Positions 23,363 through 23,539 of a stretch of DNA of 23,539 nt are shown here, piece by piece. Position numbers and translations under genes: made by a program. Under the pieces are notes generated by a model that saw only the letters and a program-made list of their open reading frames with translations, made no database searches and was not told the origin of the DNA. The DNA comes from CAYOLL01 sp964404765 [NCBI: uncultured Gemmatimonadota bacterium]. GTDB lineage: Bacteria > 4572-55. Numbering within the stretch: the stretch's first letter is position 1; every line of letters begins with the position of its first letter. The stretch lies in contig CAYOLL010000093.1 of NCBI GenBank assembly GCA_964404765.1, positions 1-23,539 on the forward strand, read 5' to 3'.

Positions 23363-23539
23363 AAGAACCTGCTCTATTGCTAAAAAGTCACCAAGACTAT
23401 GCCGTCATTTGCAAACTGAAGCTTGCTACTCCGATTTTTAAACACTTTGTGGCGTTGCGGCATGTTTGGATTATTTCTTTAAATACCTCACGTTCGCTGA
23501 AAAAAAGAATAACCTTTTAAAATATTGAAAGTTGTATAG
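23363..23539. other. Non-coding window end with a possible decayed hairpin repeat
   Basis: AAGTCACCAAGACTATGCCG (about 23386-23405) and, inverted, CATGCCGCAACGCCACAAAG (back from about 23464) share the CACAAAGTCACCAAGAC theme of the hairpin elements at 6598 and 9765, but pairing is patchy. No ORF or promoter is convincing here. Confidence 0.3.

Overview
The window looks like chromosomal DNA from an uncultured Gram-negative (diderm) bacterium of mid GC content. The diderm call rests on a PilQ secretin in a complete pilMNOPQ operon and on a probable lipoprotein. Promoters are of the TTGACA/TATAAT type and most genes carry good Shine-Dalgarno sites, which argues against Bacteroidota proper. The large secreted LamG / calcium-repeat protein and the abundant palindromic intergenic repeats suit an FCB-related candidate phylum (Zixibacteria- or KSB1-like), but that placement is inference only. 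No phage, integrase, transposase, CRISPR, tRNA or rRNA was seen.

Layout, left to right. 1-4637 (-): 3' portion missing from a very large secreted multidomain protein. 4790-6580 (-): a small retropepsin-like protein and a NupC-type nucleoside transporter. 6598-7487: a gene-free array of nested hairpin elements. 7496-9509 (-): a diacylglycerol-kinase-family lipid kinase and DNA polymerase III delta'. 9705-10085: a second nested hairpin element. 10124-11739 (+): a cystathionine beta-synthase-type PLP enzyme and a DUF6265-like lipoprotein. 11745-12812 (-): a cNMP-binding/GGDEF diguanylate cyclase. 12873-13237: two adjacent palindromic elements. 13234-14259 (-): a Gfo/Idh/MocA oxidoreductase. 14337-19443 (-): pilM-N-O-P-Q, with tandem promoters upstream and a terminator downstream. 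19696-20943 (-): an SbcD/Mre11-like nuclease. 21162-22379 (+): a degenerate nucleotidyl-cyclase-like domain joined to TPR-like repeats. 22388-23362 (-): a D-2-hydroxyacid dehydrogenase.

The main functional unit is the pil operon. PilM/N/O make the inner-membrane platform, PilP is the periplasmic link and PilQ the outer-membrane secretin. A diguanylate cyclase with a cyclic-nucleotide sensor lies nearby, but any link to the pilus is speculative. The other genes are metabolic or housekeeping.

The most unusual content is the intergenic DNA. At least four families of non-coding, transposase-less inverted-repeat elements are present, several with clear target-site duplications. They sit inside one another and next to one another. 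One array has four hairpin units separated by five copies of an ACTTAGTA-like octamer. Two units are identical, one has the same ends but a different core, and one is split by a 165-bp MITE-like insert with its own 8-bp duplication.
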